Origin: Bacteroidota bacterium | Lineage (GTDB): Bacteria; Bacteroidota; Bacteroidia; Bacteroidales; Prolixibacteraceae | Direction: 5' to 3' | NCBI GenBank assembly: GCA_030691295.1 | Contig: JAUYEQ010000398.1 | Coordinates: 1-5,617, forward strand | DNA: 5,617 nt | In this document: positions 1-5,597 of the stretch, in pieces | Layout of the letters: every line of letters begins with the position of its first letter | How positions within the stretch are numbered: position 1 is the stretch's first letter | Program-made: the position numbers and the translations under genes | Notes under the pieces: generated by a model | What the model was told of the DNA's origin: nothing | Seen by the model: the letters and a program-made list of their open reading frames with translations, nothing else | The model's database searches: none

Positions 1-323
1 TTTCTTCCATCATACACGGCACTCCGTTTGCCGATGTTCCCGGAATTATTGATTCCACAGATGATTTGCCGGTATCCGGAAATTCAGTTTCAGTTTATCC
101 AAACCCAACAAAAGGTTTGTTATACCTGAAAGTTGAGAATGAAAATTCAGGAGTTCAGGTTAAAATTTATTCACTTTCGGGTTCAATGATTTTTCAATCT
201 GCGATAGTTGGAAACAGCGTTATTGATCTTGGAAGGTTGAATATCCGGTCTGGAATTTACATGGTTCAGACAAAATGCAACGACAAAAATGAGGTTCACA
301 AAGTGATCTATCAACCGTATTAA
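1..323 (+). CDS. C-terminal part of a secreted protein with a T9SS type A sorting domain (5' end outside window)
   Basis: The reading frame is open from the window edge (first full codon at position 3) to the TAA at 321-323, so only the last ~107 residues are visible and the true start lies upstream. From about position 90 the translation has the pattern of the Por secretion system C-terminal sorting domain (TIGR04183 type): VYPNPTKG, then a YSLSGSMIF strand, then IDLGRLNIRSGIYMV, ending in the short basic strand HKVIYQPY. In this family the domain folds as a small beta-sandwich that directs cargo through the type IX outer-membrane translocon and is then cleaved, usually by PorU. The preceding residues (about 3-80) are linker-like and do not show what the passenger domain does. 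A TTG at 66 could be read as a start, but the upstream frame is open and continuous, so this is the tail of a larger protein. Family assignment is strong; passenger function is unknown. Confidence 0.88.
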   Translation, partial: SSIIHGTPFADVPGIIDSTDDLPVSGNSVSVYPNPTKGLLYLKVENENSGVQVKIYSLSGSMIFQSAIVGNSVIDLGRLNIRSGIYMVQTKCNDKNEVHKVIYQPY

Positions 324-409
324 GGAAAAGGAAATAAGTCGCGTTGCATCTCATCTGATGCCTGTCGATATATGAACTACTGCGACTGGCAACTGCGACT
401 GACCACTTT
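324..409. terminator. Convergent intergenic region with imperfect inverted repeat, possible bidirectional terminator
   Basis: This 86-bp gap lies between two genes that end towards each other. AGTCGCGTTGC (337-347) is complementary to GCAACTGCGACT (389-400) apart from one bulged T, giving an 11-bp imperfect stem around a 41-nt interior. A smaller inverted repeat, GCATC/GATGC (346-350 and 357-361, 6-nt loop), partly overlaps the left arm. The 10-mer ACTGCGACTG occurs twice, at 379-388 and 392-401. There is no clean GC stem followed by a U-tract, so termination is inferred mainly from the convergent position. Confidence 0.3.
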
Positions 410-1204
410 TCACGAAAGGGTCTCTTCGCCAATCACTTTTTCGAGTTCTGCAGAGAGTTGTATGAGTGAAATCTTGTGCATCAGTTCACCTTTAAAAGCA
501 AGTGAAATCGTTCCCTTTTCTTCTGAAACAACAATTGCCACCGCATCTGTTGATTCAGAAATCCCAAGTGCAGCACGGTGTCTGAGTCCCAGATTAGGAT
601 CAACATCAGTCTTTTCGGTTATTGGAAGGATACAACGGGCAGCAGCTATCCGGTTGCCAATCAGAACCACAGCGCCATCGTGTAAAGGGGTATTTTTAAA
701 AAAAATGGTTTCGAGCAAGGCTGACGAAATGCGTGCATTAATTTTTTCACCTGAACGGATGATTTCTTTCAGCTCAAATTTATTCGGAATAACAATCAGC
801 GCACCTGTTTTCGAACGTGCCATATTATCGCAAGCTCTTACGATTTCCTTGATTTGCTGATTGGTAGCCATTTTTGTCTTTTCGATGTTGAAAAGTTTTT
901 CGAGCCCAAAAGTACGGCTAAGCTGGTAGTTTGTGCCGATTAGCAGTAAGAAGTGCCTTATTTCCTGTTGAAAAACCACTACCAGCGCCAAAACCCCAAC
1001 ACCGATAAACTGCCCCATTAAGGTTCCAAGCAATTCCATGTTCATGGCTTTTACAAGCAACCAGAATACATAAACAAGGAATAAGCCGATGAAAATATTA
1101 AAAGCAACCGTTCCCTTGATAAGTCTGTATATTTGATATAAAAGCATGGCGACCAGCAGAATGTCAACCACATCCAAAATACGTATAGTTATAAACAATG
1201 TCAT
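410..1204 (-). CDS. cdaA: Diadenylate cyclase CdaA (membrane c-di-AMP synthase)
   Basis: This 264-residue protein makes cyclic di-AMP from two ATP at the inner membrane. Three hydrophobic segments at about residues 12-28, 34-53 and 60-80 precede a cytosolic DAC (DisA_N) domain from about residue 105. The two family signatures are present: LHDGAVV, with DGA at 176-178, and GLRHRAA, with RHR at 208-210; both contribute to the nucleotide site. Length and order (three membrane helices then the DAC domain) match typical CdaA/DacA, and nothing is truncated. The ATG at 1204 begins MTLFITIR just before the first helix, as is usual in Bacteroidota homologues. It lies 60 bp downstream of folP on the same strand and is probably cotranscribed with it. 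The CdaR and GlmM partners found beside cdaA in Firmicutes are absent from this window. In other bacteria c-di-AMP controls potassium and osmolyte balance and cell-wall homeostasis; its targets here are not visible. Confidence 0.95.
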   Translation of the reverse strand: MTLFITIRILDVVDILLVAMLLYQIYRLIKGTVAFNIFIGLFLVYVFWLLVKAMNMELLGTLMGQFIGVGVLALVVVFQQEIRHFLLLIGTNYQLSRTFGLEKLFNIEKTKMATNQQIKEIVRACDNMARSKTGALIVIPNKFELKEIIRSGEKINARISSALLETIFFKNTPLHDGAVVLIGNRIAAARCILPITEKTDVDPNLGLRHRAALGISESTDAVAIVVSEEKGTISLAFKGELMHKISLIQLSAELEKVIGEETLS

Positions 1205-1218
1205 AATCAGCGAATAAA

Positions 1219-1243
1219 TTTTCAGCCCAAAAGGAACTGAAAA
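1219..1243 (-). promoter_or_regulatory. Inverted repeat in the folP-cdaA intergenic gap
   Basis: TTTTCAG (1219-1225) and CTGAAAA (1237-1243) form a perfect 7-bp inverted repeat with an 11-nt loop, inside the 60-bp gap between folP and cdaA. On the transcribed strand the right arm runs into an A/U-rich stretch, so it could be a weak attenuator, a processing site or chance. The stem is A/T-rich and unlikely to terminate strongly. Confidence 0.2.
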
Positions 1244-1264
1244 GAATCAGTATTACAGGTGATT

Positions 1265-2143
1265 TTATTCAGAGGTTGAACGAACCATGTTCATGATACG
1301 AACAGCCTCAGCAGCTTCGCGGACATCGTGAACCCGCAACAGATCGGCTCCACCCATCAAAGCCAGTGTATTTATCACAGAAGTTCCATTGAGCGCTTCT
1401 TCAGGTTTTGTCCCGAGTAATTTATTAATCATTGATTTACGCGAAACACCAACCATTACCGGCAACTGAAAAACTTTAAATGAATCGAGCCTGTTCAGCA
1501 ATTCATAATTTTGTTGAAGTGTTTTTCCAAACCCAAAGCCCGGATCGATGATCACATCTTTCACGCCTGCCTTGTTAAGCTGCTTGACCCGATCGGTAAA
1601 AAACAGGGAAATATCGCGGATAATATCTTCGTAAACCGGATTATCCTGCATTTTGAGCGGTGTACCCAACATGTGCATCAATATGTACGGAACACCAAGT
1701 TTCCCGATGGTATCAAACATATGGGGATCAAAATTTCCGCCCGAAACGTCGTTTACGATGCAGGGGCCACAGTCTTCAATTACTTTCAGTGCAACCCACG
1801 AACGATAGGTATCGATGGAAATAAATGCCTGCGGAAATTCCTTTCTTACTGCTGTAACCGCTGGTAAAAGACGTTCAATTTCATCTTTGGTCGAAATTCC
1901 TTCCGATCCGGGTTTTGTCGAAATTGCCCCAATATCTATAATCGTTCCACCCTGCTCCAAAATTTCTTCGGCCCGCCGAACTACTTTCTTTACGGTTTTG
2001 TATTTTCCCCCGTCAAAAAACGAATCAGGAGTTACATTCAAAATGCCCATTACAACAGGTTTCGAAAGGTCAATTAAACGTCCGTTCAGGTTAATGGTAT
2101 TTTTACGTTTCAGAAATTTATTGGCAGTTGATGTGATTAACAT
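1265..2143 (-). CDS. folP: Dihydropteroate synthase FolP
   Basis: This 292-residue enzyme condenses 6-hydroxymethyl-dihydropterin pyrophosphate with p-aminobenzoate to give dihydropteroate, the folate step blocked by sulfonamides. It is a cytosolic TIM barrel. The conserved blocks appear in order: MGILNVTPDSFFDGG (32-46), DIGAISTKPGS (70-80, the loop that is usually STRPG), SIDTYRS (109-115), NDVSGG (131-136), MHMLGTP (156-162), DPGFGFGKT (200-208), GVSRKSM (232-238) and RVHDV (270-274). All pterin-binding and phosphate-binding motifs are recognisable; the only variation I note is Lys where Arg is common in the STRPG loop. The ATG at 2143 is the only upstream Met before the first block and leaves a short N-terminal extension of about 15 residues, normal for this phylum. 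It is the first gene of the probable folP-cdaA operon, transcribed from the divergent promoter region to its right. Confidence 0.96.
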   Translation of the reverse strand: MLITSTANKFLKRKNTINLNGRLIDLSKPVVMGILNVTPDSFFDGGKYKTVKKVVRRAEEILEQGGTIIDIGAISTKPGSEGISTKDEIERLLPAVTAVRKEFPQAFISIDTYRSWVALKVIEDCGPCIVNDVSGGNFDPHMFDTIGKLGVPYILMHMLGTPLKMQDNPVYEDIIRDISLFFTDRVKQLNKAGVKDVIIDPGFGFGKTLQQNYELLNRLDSFKVFQLPVMVGVSRKSMINKLLGTKPEEALNGTSVINTLALMGGADLLRVHDVREAAEAVRIMNMVRSTSE

Positions 2144-2228
2144 AGGGTGTAAATTTGGACTCTAAACAAAAATGATACACAAAAGTAAAATAAAATACAC
2201 TCAAAATACACATTAATTTAATACTTTT
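2144..2228. promoter_or_regulatory. Divergent promoter region between folP and the DUF1599 gene
   Basis: This gap of very high A+T content must carry promoters for both directions. On the minus strand TACTTTTG (2187 down to 2180) matches the Bacteroidota -7 consensus TAnnTTTG exactly and would start folP transcripts about 30 nt before its ATG. The nearest TTTG (2205-2202) is only 14 nt away rather than the usual 19-21, so the -33 box is weak. On the plus strand TACTTTTA (2222-2229) is one mismatch from the -7 box and suits a downstream start at 2253. The word ATACAC occurs at 2175-2180, 2195-2200 and 2206-2211; the last two lie in the 9-mer AAAATACAC, repeated 11 bp apart. These could be operator half-sites. 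Confidence 0.45.
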
Positions 2229-2252
2229 ATGCCTCGAAAAATTACGATAATT

Positions 2253-2789
2253 ATGGATAAAACAAGCCAGCAATACGACCATGTGATAACAATTTGCCAG
2301 GATATTTTCACCAAGAAAATGAAAGATTACGGCATTTCATGGCGCATACTACGTCCAAGTTCAATGACCGACCAAATCTATATCAAAGCTCAGAGAATCA
2401 GAAGTATTGAACAAAAAGGAACAAGCAAAATTGATGAAGGTGTCCGGTCTGAATACATCGGCATTGTGAACTATTGCATCATGGCCATCATTCAGCTTGA
2501 AAAGGGGACATCTGAAACCGATGATTTGACTGAAGATGAAACGCTGTCGCTTTACATCAGCCATTTCAATCAGGCCAAAGAACTGATGCTGGCCAAAAAC
2601 CACGATTACGACGAGGCATGGCGAAACATGCGGATGAGCTCCTATACAGACTTAATACTGATGAAACTGAAGCGGACCAAACAAATTGAAGACAACCTGG
2701 GGCAAACAATTATTTCAGAAGGAATAGAAGCAAATTACCTCGACATGATCAATTATGCCGTTTTTGCGTTAATTAAGATAGAATTTTAA
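2253..2789 (+). CDS. DUF1599 (Nmad1-like) protein with two tandem domain copies
   Basis: This 178-residue, probably cytosolic and all-helical protein consists of two copies of the same domain. Copy 1 (about 5-85) has DY 25-26, WR 30-31, R34, SS 36-37, TD 39-40, R48, E53, EG 62-63, Y68 and NY 73-74. Copy 2 (about 98-178) repeats these at DY 119-120, WR 123-124, R127, SS 129-130, TD 132-133, R141, E146, EG 156-157, Y162 and NY 167-168, an offset of 93-94 residues. I recognise the pattern as DUF1599, which I recall being named nucleotide modification associated domain 1 from its occurrence in phage base-modification clusters. The biochemical role of the Bacteroidota chromosomal form is not known to me. 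An in-frame ATG at 2229 would add eight residues (MPRKITII). I prefer 2253 because homologues begin close to the KTSQQYD segment, and because 2229 overlaps a possible -7 box. BT_3928 follows after 10 bp, so the two are probably cotranscribed. Confidence 0.82.
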   Translation: MDKTSQQYDHVITICQDIFTKKMKDYGISWRILRPSSMTDQIYIKAQRIRSIEQKGTSKIDEGVRSEYIGIVNYCIMAIIQLEKGTSETDDLTEDETLSLYISHFNQAKELMLAKNHDYDEAWRNMRMSSYTDLILMKLKRTKQIEDNLGQTIISEGIEANYLDMINYAVFALIKIEF

Positions 2790-2799
2790 ATTTTCGCCC

Positions 2800-3921
2800 A
2801 TGTTTAAGCACATTGCACGCGTACTGCTCGGATTAACTTTTATCTTTTCAGGATTTGTAAAAGGCATAGATCCCTGGGGATCAGCCTATAAATTCACCGA
2901 TTATTTCAATGCATTTCAGATGCCGTGGCTCACCGACCTGGCATTTGCGCTGGGCGTTGTCCTTGCCGCAGCAGAATTTTTTCTGGGAGTTGCTTTTCTA
3001 TTTAATTTTTTCATCCGTTTCACCAGCTGGTTGATGCTGGCGTTTATGGTGTTTTTCACCGGATTAACCCTGGTATTGGCACTGACCAATCCGGTAACCG
3101 ATTGCGGATGCTTTGGAGATGCGCTGATTATTACCAACTGGCAAACTTTCTACAAGAACGTCGTGTTGCTGTTGCTGGCAATTTTTGTTTTTTTTCAGCG
3201 TAAAAATTTCAAAAGTAAAAACGGGCCGGTTCTTTCAATAGCACTCACAGCAATGACCATGGTTGTTTATTTCTACCTCGTAAATTATTCATACAAACAT
3301 CTGCCAATTATTGATTTCAGCCCATACAAAGTGGGAGTTAATATTCCTGAAGCCATGAAAACTCCGGAAGGAGCTCTGAAAGATGTTTATGAAAATAATT
3401 TCATCTATAAAAACACAAAAACAGGCGAAGAAAAGAAATTTACCGAAGCCAACTATCCCTGGCAGGATACGCTCAACTGGAGTTTTGTGAAAATGGAAGA
3501 TCCTATTTTGATTCAGAAAGGATACGTCCCTCCTATCCACGATTTCAGGATTGAAACCTCTGAAGGGGAAGATATCAAAGACTTTTTCCTTTACGATGAA
3601 AACTATACTTTCATTGTAATTGCCTCGAACCTGGAAAAAAGCAACCGTGAAGGCATGGGAAAAATTGCCCTGCTGGCAGCCGAAGCCAAAAGCAAAGGAT
3701 ACAACTTTATTGGACTGACAGCCTCTGCACCAGATAGTTTTGAATCATTTAAAAACGAAACCGATGCACAATTTGACTTTTTCAATACCGATGAAATCAC
3801 GTTAAAAACCATTATACGGTCGAATCCCGGGTTACTTGTCCTGAAAAATGGAACTATCCTGAGAAAACTTCATTTTAATGATATTCCAAATCTGGAAAAA
3901 CTGGAAGACCAATGGAAATAA
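2800..3921 (+). CDS. BT_3928-type membrane protein: DoxX/MauE-like domain plus cysteine-free thioredoxin-like domain
   Basis: This 373-residue inner-membrane protein has hydrophobic segments at about residues 5-22, 46-70, 74-96, 118-134 and 145-162. The first part resembles DoxX/MauE proteins, including the early FIFSGFVKGIDPWG segment and the DCGCFGD motif (101-107) before the fourth helix. The soluble tail (about 165-373) is probably periplasmic. Its last 130 residues look like a thioredoxin fold: strand YTFIVIAS (269-276), helix, strand YNFIGLTA (301-308), and a cis-proline-like SNPGLLVLKNG (341-351) leading to the final hairpin. The tail has no cysteine, so it cannot act as a classical CxxC oxidoreductase; Cys102 and Cys104 are the only cysteines in the protein. 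MauE-like proteins are linked to electron or disulfide transfer, and a thiol-relay or chaperone-like role here is inference. It lies 10 bp after the DUF1599 gene, and from memory this pair is conserved in Bacteroidota, often followed by tpiA, which is not here. Confidence 0.82.
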   Translation: MFKHIARVLLGLTFIFSGFVKGIDPWGSAYKFTDYFNAFQMPWLTDLAFALGVVLAAAEFFLGVAFLFNFFIRFTSWLMLAFMVFFTGLTLVLALTNPVTDCGCFGDALIITNWQTFYKNVVLLLLAIFVFFQRKNFKSKNGPVLSIALTAMTMVVYFYLVNYSYKHLPIIDFSPYKVGVNIPEAMKTPEGALKDVYENNFIYKNTKTGEEKKFTEANYPWQDTLNWSFVKMEDPILIQKGYVPPIHDFRIETSEGEDIKDFFLYDENYTFIVIASNLEKSNREGMGKIALLAAEAKSKGYNFIGLTASAPDSFESFKNETDAQFDFFNTDEITLKTIIRSNPGLLVLKNGTILRKLHFNDIPNLEKLEDQWK

Positions 3922-3972
3922 ATCCGGCAATAATACATTCATTGGATTGATAATAAATAACTGTTTTTAACG

Positions 3973-3990
3973 TTCGGTAAAATACCCGAA
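3973..3990 (+). promoter_or_regulatory. Short inverted repeat upstream of porQ
   Basis: TTCGG (3973-3977) and CCGAA (3986-3990) form a 5-bp inverted repeat with an 8-nt loop, in the 81-bp gap before porQ and ending 12 bp before its ATG. It could be a leader hairpin or a regulator site. No convincing TAnnTTTG box is visible in this gap, so the porQ promoter is unassigned, and read-through from the upstream pair is possible. Confidence 0.2.
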
Positions 3991-4002
3991 TCCTATAGAA
4001 TT

Positions 4003-5061
4003 ATGCGCAAACTTTTCTTCCTGATTGTTCTTATCATATCTCTAATTCCAAAAGCTTATAGCCAGATCGGAGGGGAATATACCTACCAGTTTCTAAACCT
4101 GACCAATTCAGCAAGAATGGCGGCATTGGGCGGAAATCAGATTGCCCTAAACGACTCGACTGACCTGAATATTTCGTACAATAATCCATCATTACTCAGG
4201 CCCGACATGCAGAACATGCTGGCTTTTAATTATGTAGATTATTTTGCGGGCATCAATTACGGATATGCTGCTTATTCATTCGGCACTCCCCTACCCGGAA
4301 ACTTCGCCGTGGGGATGCATTACATCAACTACGGACAATTTATAGAAGCGCTGCCGAACGGAGAAAAAACCGGGGCAACTTTTAATGCTGCCGAATATGC
4401 CCTGAACCTGATCTGGTCGAACCAATACAAAAGGATTGCCTACGGTATTAACCTGAAACCAATACTTTCATCGTTCGAAAACTATCAATCCATTGGACTG
4501 GCAGCAGATCTGGGAATTAGCCTTTTCAGCAAAAACAAGCTTACGGTTACTTCGCTGGTTGCTCGAAACGTAGGTTCTCAAATTACAACTTATTACGATG
4601 GCGCAGAAAGGGAAACGATACCTTTTGACCTTCAGTTTGGAATTTCGCAAAAACTGCAACACGCTCCCATCCGGTTTGCGGCCACCCTGCAACACCTTCA
4701 GAAATGGGATCTGGCCAAACCTGAAGAAGACAAAACAGGCACTTCTGTTGTTTATGTGGAAGACAAATTCACAAAAAAATTTATGCGCCACCTGGTTTTG
4801 GGCGTCGAACTGCTTCCATCTCCTAATTTCACCCTTCGTGCCGGATACAATTATCAAATCAGGCAGGAGTTGCGGCTCGACGAAAAAATGTCAACTGTTG
4901 GATTCTCGTGGGGATTCGGGTTCCGCATTTCACGCTTTCACATCAACTACGGATCAGCACGCTACCATTTGGCCGGAGCAAGCAATATCATTTCGATCGC
5001 ACTTAATTTAGGGGAAGATTTTAAAAGGAATAGTTTCCCGGTGGATGAAATCGTTGAATGA
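4003..5061 (+). CDS. porQ: Type IX secretion system protein PorQ
   Basis: This 352-residue outer-membrane protein belongs to the PorV/PorQ group. A signal peptide is clear: MRK, a hydrophobic stretch, then cleavage likely after AYS (residue 20). The mature start IGGEYTYQFLNLTNSARMAALGG is the family hallmark, followed by the NISYNNPSLL segment. The rest alternates polar and hydrophobic residues as expected for a beta-barrel, for example YGYAAYSFGTPL, FAVGMHYINYG and ISRFHINYGSARY, and ends with a last strand ISIALNLG. In Porphyromonas gingivalis, PorQ works with PorU, PorV and PorZ in the attachment complex that cleaves sorting domains and links cargo to A-LPS; PorQ is thought to hold PorZ. 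Length is typical. The start at 4003 fits the signal peptide. The gene is separated by 81 bp from the BT_3928 gene on the same strand. Its stop is only about 5 bp from the end of the HEPN remnant on the other strand, so its 3' flank looks rearranged while the coding sequence appears intact. Confidence 0.93.
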   Translation: MRKLFFLIVLIISLIPKAYSQIGGEYTYQFLNLTNSARMAALGGNQIALNDSTDLNISYNNPSLLRPDMQNMLAFNYVDYFAGINYGYAAYSFGTPLPGNFAVGMHYINYGQFIEALPNGEKTGATFNAAEYALNLIWSNQYKRIAYGINLKPILSSFENYQSIGLAADLGISLFSKNKLTVTSLVARNVGSQITTYYDGAERETIPFDLQFGISQKLQHAPIRFAATLQHLQKWDLAKPEEDKTGTSVVYVEDKFTKKFMRHLVLGVELLPSPNFTLRAGYNYQIRQELRLDEKMSTVGFSWGFGFRISRFHINYGSARYHLAGASNIISIALNLGEDFKRNSFPVDEIVE

Positions 5062-5065
5062 TCAA

Positions 5066-5158
5066 TTAATTAAAGCTTCCTTTTTCGAACAAAAAGATTG
5101 CATCCTGATAGGTTTCTTTTGCTCGTTGAATCCGATATTTGATATTTTGCTCTTTCAC
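5066..5158 (-). pseudogene. Truncated HEPN-domain toxin remnant (first 30 codons)
   Basis: Two bases after the stop of the nucleotidyltransferase, on the same strand, a GTG at 5158 opens a 30-codon frame ending in TAA at 5068-5066. Its translation contains KYRIQRAKETYQDAIFLFEK and ends GSFN. This is the characteristic first helix of small HEPN proteins, which normally continues into the S/A-rich NRxYYA helix and reaches about 120-130 residues. Everything after residue 30 is missing, including the distal Rx4-6H region that forms the RNase active site in HEPN toxins. The frame ends 4 bp short of the porQ stop codon, so the rest of the gene has been replaced by the end of porQ. The tight spacing is what an MNT-HEPN toxin-antitoxin operon predicts. 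The identification rests on a short but distinctive sequence and on context. The remnant is probably non-functional; a translated 30-residue peptide cannot be excluded. Confidence 0.7.
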
Positions 5159-5160
5159 TC

Positions 5161-5475
5161 TTATATTCTTATTCCTTCTTTTGAGACATTCAGAAAAAGT
5201 GGTGAAACAGATTGTTTCCCAATCCAATCCTTTTTCGAATAAACCAATAAGGAGATAATCTCTCCGGAATCAAGTTCTATATCCAAAATTGGATCTCTCA
5301 AATCAGACTCGTAATCAAATGTAATCTTTTCATTTGGTGAAATTACAAGAATATCCCAATCCGAATCTTTTCGGTTGTCACCACGAGCCCTCGACCCATA
5401 AAGATATATTTCGGCTTTTGGGTCGTGTTTGTATATGCCAATTCTTATTCTTTTAAGTATTTCAGATCGATCCAT
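5161..5475 (-). CDS. Minimal nucleotidyltransferase (MNT), antitoxin-type partner of HEPN
   Basis: This 104-residue cytosolic protein belongs to the pol-beta-like minimal nucleotidyltransferases. The catalytic signature GSx10DxD is exact: G27-S28, ten residues (RARGDNRKDS), then D39-W40-D41. The third acidic ligand is likely within residues 65-72 (DIELDSGE). The C-terminal segment VYSKKDW...SPLFLNVSKEGIRI matches the ending typical of this subfamily, so the protein appears complete. I chose the ATG at 5475 (MDRSEIL), because the 27 in-frame residues further upstream look non-coding and homologues start at about this point. In studied MNT-HEPN pairs the MNT protein is the antitoxin and transfers AMP to a tyrosine of the HEPN RNase; applying that here is inference. 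The HEPN partner directly downstream is truncated, leaving this an orphan. Codon use looks more A/T-rich by eye than in folP or porQ, which would fit acquisition by transfer. Confidence 0.85.
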   Translation of the reverse strand: MDRSEILKRIRIGIYKHDPKAEIYLYGSRARGDNRKDSDWDILVISPNEKITFDYESDLRDPILDIELDSGEIISLLVYSKKDWIGKQSVSPLFLNVSKEGIRI

Positions 5476-5479
5476 GAAA

Positions 5480-5487
5480 CAAATATA
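5480..5487 (-). promoter_or_regulatory. Candidate Bacteroidota -7 promoter box for the MNT gene
   Basis: On the minus strand TATATTTG (5487 down to 5480) matches TAnnTTTG exactly and ends 4 nt before the ATG at 5475. No TTTG is found 19-21 nt upstream. If the box is used, the transcript would start at or very near the ATG and be leaderless or nearly so. In DNA this A/T-rich, a chance match is plausible. Confidence 0.3.
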
Positions 5488-5567
5488 TTCAAAAAAGTGA
5501 TTTATCCGATTTGATTTAACCCACATTGCAGCTATCCATCCATAACAAACTGACAATCTGATTTTTG

Positions 5568-5597
5568 ATTTTTAAAAATTTCGTCAGTGTGCCACAC
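5568..5597. other. Two palindromes in the non-coding region upstream of the MNT gene
   Basis: ATTTTTAAAAAT (5568-5579) is a perfect 12-bp palindrome. Eight bases later GTGTGCCACAC (5587-5597) has 5-bp arms around a single central C, followed by a run of seven T at 5601-5607. The second is too tight for a long RNA hairpin and looks more like a protein-binding site. No gene is recognisable in 5476-5617, and the region continues beyond the window. Confidence 0.25.

Noticed and set aside
66..323. A complete 85-residue gene starting at TTG 66
   Set aside because: The same frame is open to the window edge, and a sorting domain alone would have no signal peptide or passenger, so it is the tail of a larger gene.
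372..860. Plus-strand open frame of 162 codons
   Set aside because: It lies antisense to cdaA, whose DGA and RHR motifs are unmistakable; the plus-strand translation shows no domain.
3922..4002. Intrinsic terminator after the BT_3928 gene
   Set aside because: The only inverted repeat has a 5-bp stem and is followed by no T-run, so it does not look like a terminator.
4598..5011. Plus-strand open frame of 137 codons in another frame within porQ
   Set aside because: The porQ frame shows barrel-like alternation throughout; this frame is rich in scattered Cys/Trp/Arg and matches nothing.
1..5061. A functional T9SS gene cluster formed by the left-edge cargo gene and porQ
   Set aside because: They are separated by about 3.7 kb and by oppositely oriented housekeeping genes, and sorting-domain genes are scattered in T9SS genomes, so proximity is weak evidence.
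5040..5068. HEPN gene continuing after a frameshift
   Set aside because: All minus-strand frames beyond 5066 run into the porQ coding sequence and none shows the NRxYYA helix expected next, so this is truncation rather than a simple frameshift.
5045..5242. Plus-strand open frame of 65 codons overlapping the porQ end
   Set aside because: It runs antisense to the HEPN remnant and the MNT C terminus, and its translation resembles no known protein.
5476..5556. Longer MNT protein starting at 5556
   Set aside because: The 27 extra residues show no conservation pattern, cover the candidate promoter, and would give an N terminus atypical for minimal nucleotidyltransferases.
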